In this document: in pieces, positions 63,483 to 64,000 of the stretch | How the letters are laid out: each line of letters opens with the position of its first letter | Position numbering within the stretch: the stretch's first letter is position 1 | NCBI GenBank assembly: GCA_964552795.1 | Contig: CAZKIO010000003.1 | Location: 124,001-188,000, forward strand | Direction: 5' to 3' | From: JAEUHZ01 sp964552795 | GTDB taxonomy: Bacteria; Planctomycetota; UBA1135; GCA-002686595 | DNA length: 64,000 nt | The notes under the pieces: model-generated | The model's database searches: none | Seen by the model: the letters and a program-made list of their open reading frames with translations, nothing else | What the model was told of the DNA's origin: nothing | Position numbers and translations under genes: made by a program

Positions 63483-63664
63483 GTCTGGCGCTCCTGGTGC
63501 GGGGAAAGGCAGCCGTCGCGCGGCGCAGCGCCCGAGGATAGCGCGCTGGCGCCGCGTCCGCGCCGCGCCGTGCATGCAGCAGGCCGCGGGGCTCGCGCCC
63601 CACGGCCTGCGTTGGCGTGCGTCGGATCGGTCTCGTCAGCGCTGCGCCGACGGGCCGACCGCGA

Positions 63665-64000
63665 TCACGGTTGCCACGGGATCTCGACGCCGTTCGACAG
63701 GTTGAACGTCGAGGGCGTGCAGAACGCCGCGGCGTTGCGGTTCCAGATCTGGTAGGTGCGCGTGCCGCCGGCCGCCGGGACCATGCCGCGGACGGAGACC
63801 GAGAGGTCGCCCGCGACGGGGTACTGCGAAGCACCGGCCACGTTCGTCTTGGTCCCCAGGCGGATCACGGTGCCGCCGGCGCAGCGCAGGCCGTCGCCGA
63901 AGGCCACCGAGATCTGCGAGGTGCCCTGGGAGTACAGGCAGGTCGAGTTCGGCATGCCCGAGCCCTGCAGCGTCACCGTGTCGTTCGCGACGCTGGCGGT
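63665..64000 (-). CDS. partial secreted protein: C-terminal CPCGN-type domain only
   Basis: The last 111 codons of a gene that continues beyond the right edge; the reading frame stays open to the final base. The visible part (SVANDTVTLQGSGMPNS ... FGDGLRCAGGTVIRLGTKTNVAGASQYP ... CTPSTFNLSNGVEIPW) is closely similar to the end of the protein at 59661-60965. A 36-base stretch near the 3' end is identical between the two genes, suggesting recent duplication or gene conversion. Confidence 0.75.
   Translation of the reverse strand, partial: TASVANDTVTLQGSGMPNSTCLYSQGTSQISVAFGDGLRCAGGTVIRLGTKTNVAGASQYPVAGDLSVSVRGMVPAAGGTRTYQIWNRNAAAFCTPSTFNLSNGVEIPWQP

Overview
The window is about 70% GC and densely coded. 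It most likely comes from a Planctomycetota bacterium. Supporting signs are a large Ser/Thr kinase fused to a membrane helix and TPRs with DWG in place of DFG, two-component output proteins with HDOD and HD domains, System II cytochrome c maturation, and secreted proteins that end in a Cys-rich C-terminal domain (FCPGDG...CPCGN ... FNLSNG) which I associate with deep-branching planctomycetes of the Poly30/Pla163 type. The exact lineage is inference. I recognised no rRNA, tRNA, CRISPR array or insertion sequence.

Layout. (1) 89-11824, minus strand: one tightly coupled respiratory operon read in the order NAD(P)/FAD/Fe-S oxidoreductase, Rieske protein, cytochrome b, 7-haem cytochrome c, molybdopterin alpha subunit, four-cluster Fe-S beta subunit, haem-b gamma subunit, TorD-like chaperone. 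It joins a hybrid Rieske/cytochrome b complex to a type II DMSO-reductase-family enzyme (nitrate/nitrite/chlorate/hydrocarbon class, substrate not determinable). (2) 12190-17360, plus: hemerythrin, B12-binding radical SAM protein, Ser/Thr kinase. (3) 17393-31450, mixed: D-lactate-type dehydrogenase, RhlE helicase, MgtC/DUF4010 membrane protein, a histidine kinase with two response regulators, an esterase, a propeller protein, a sugar-nucleotide transferase, and a serine-hydrolase homologue that has lost its catalytic residues.

(4) 31476-42067, minus: the most interesting block. It encodes an inner-membrane fusion protein (Fe-S, FAD/NAD(P) and di-haem cytochrome b), a 23-haem periplasmic cytochrome, an outer-membrane barrel, a 7-haem lipoprotein and an 11-haem lipoprotein, followed upstream by a DUF2959 lipoprotein. 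Together these look like a complete porin-cytochrome conduit carrying electrons between cytoplasmic NAD(P)H and the cell exterior. (5) 42175-46435, minus: the CcsA/CcsB machinery that would attach the many haems, plus a duplicated-domain lipoprotein. (6) 46609-64000: secreted and housekeeping genes, including a 14-repeat FG-GAP protein, an EamA transporter, a zinc-ribbon protein, a pyroglutamyl-peptidase-like secreted protein, PEP carboxylase, a GH67-like lipoprotein, an alpha/beta hydrolase, and three secreted beta-rich proteins.

Taken together, the two electron-transfer loci contain seven CxxCH-bearing or quinone-facing components plus their own cytochrome maturation genes. This suggests an organism that respires through multihaem wiring. 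The direction of electron flow (metal reduction or oxidation, nitrate reduction or nitrite oxidation) cannot be read from sequence alone.
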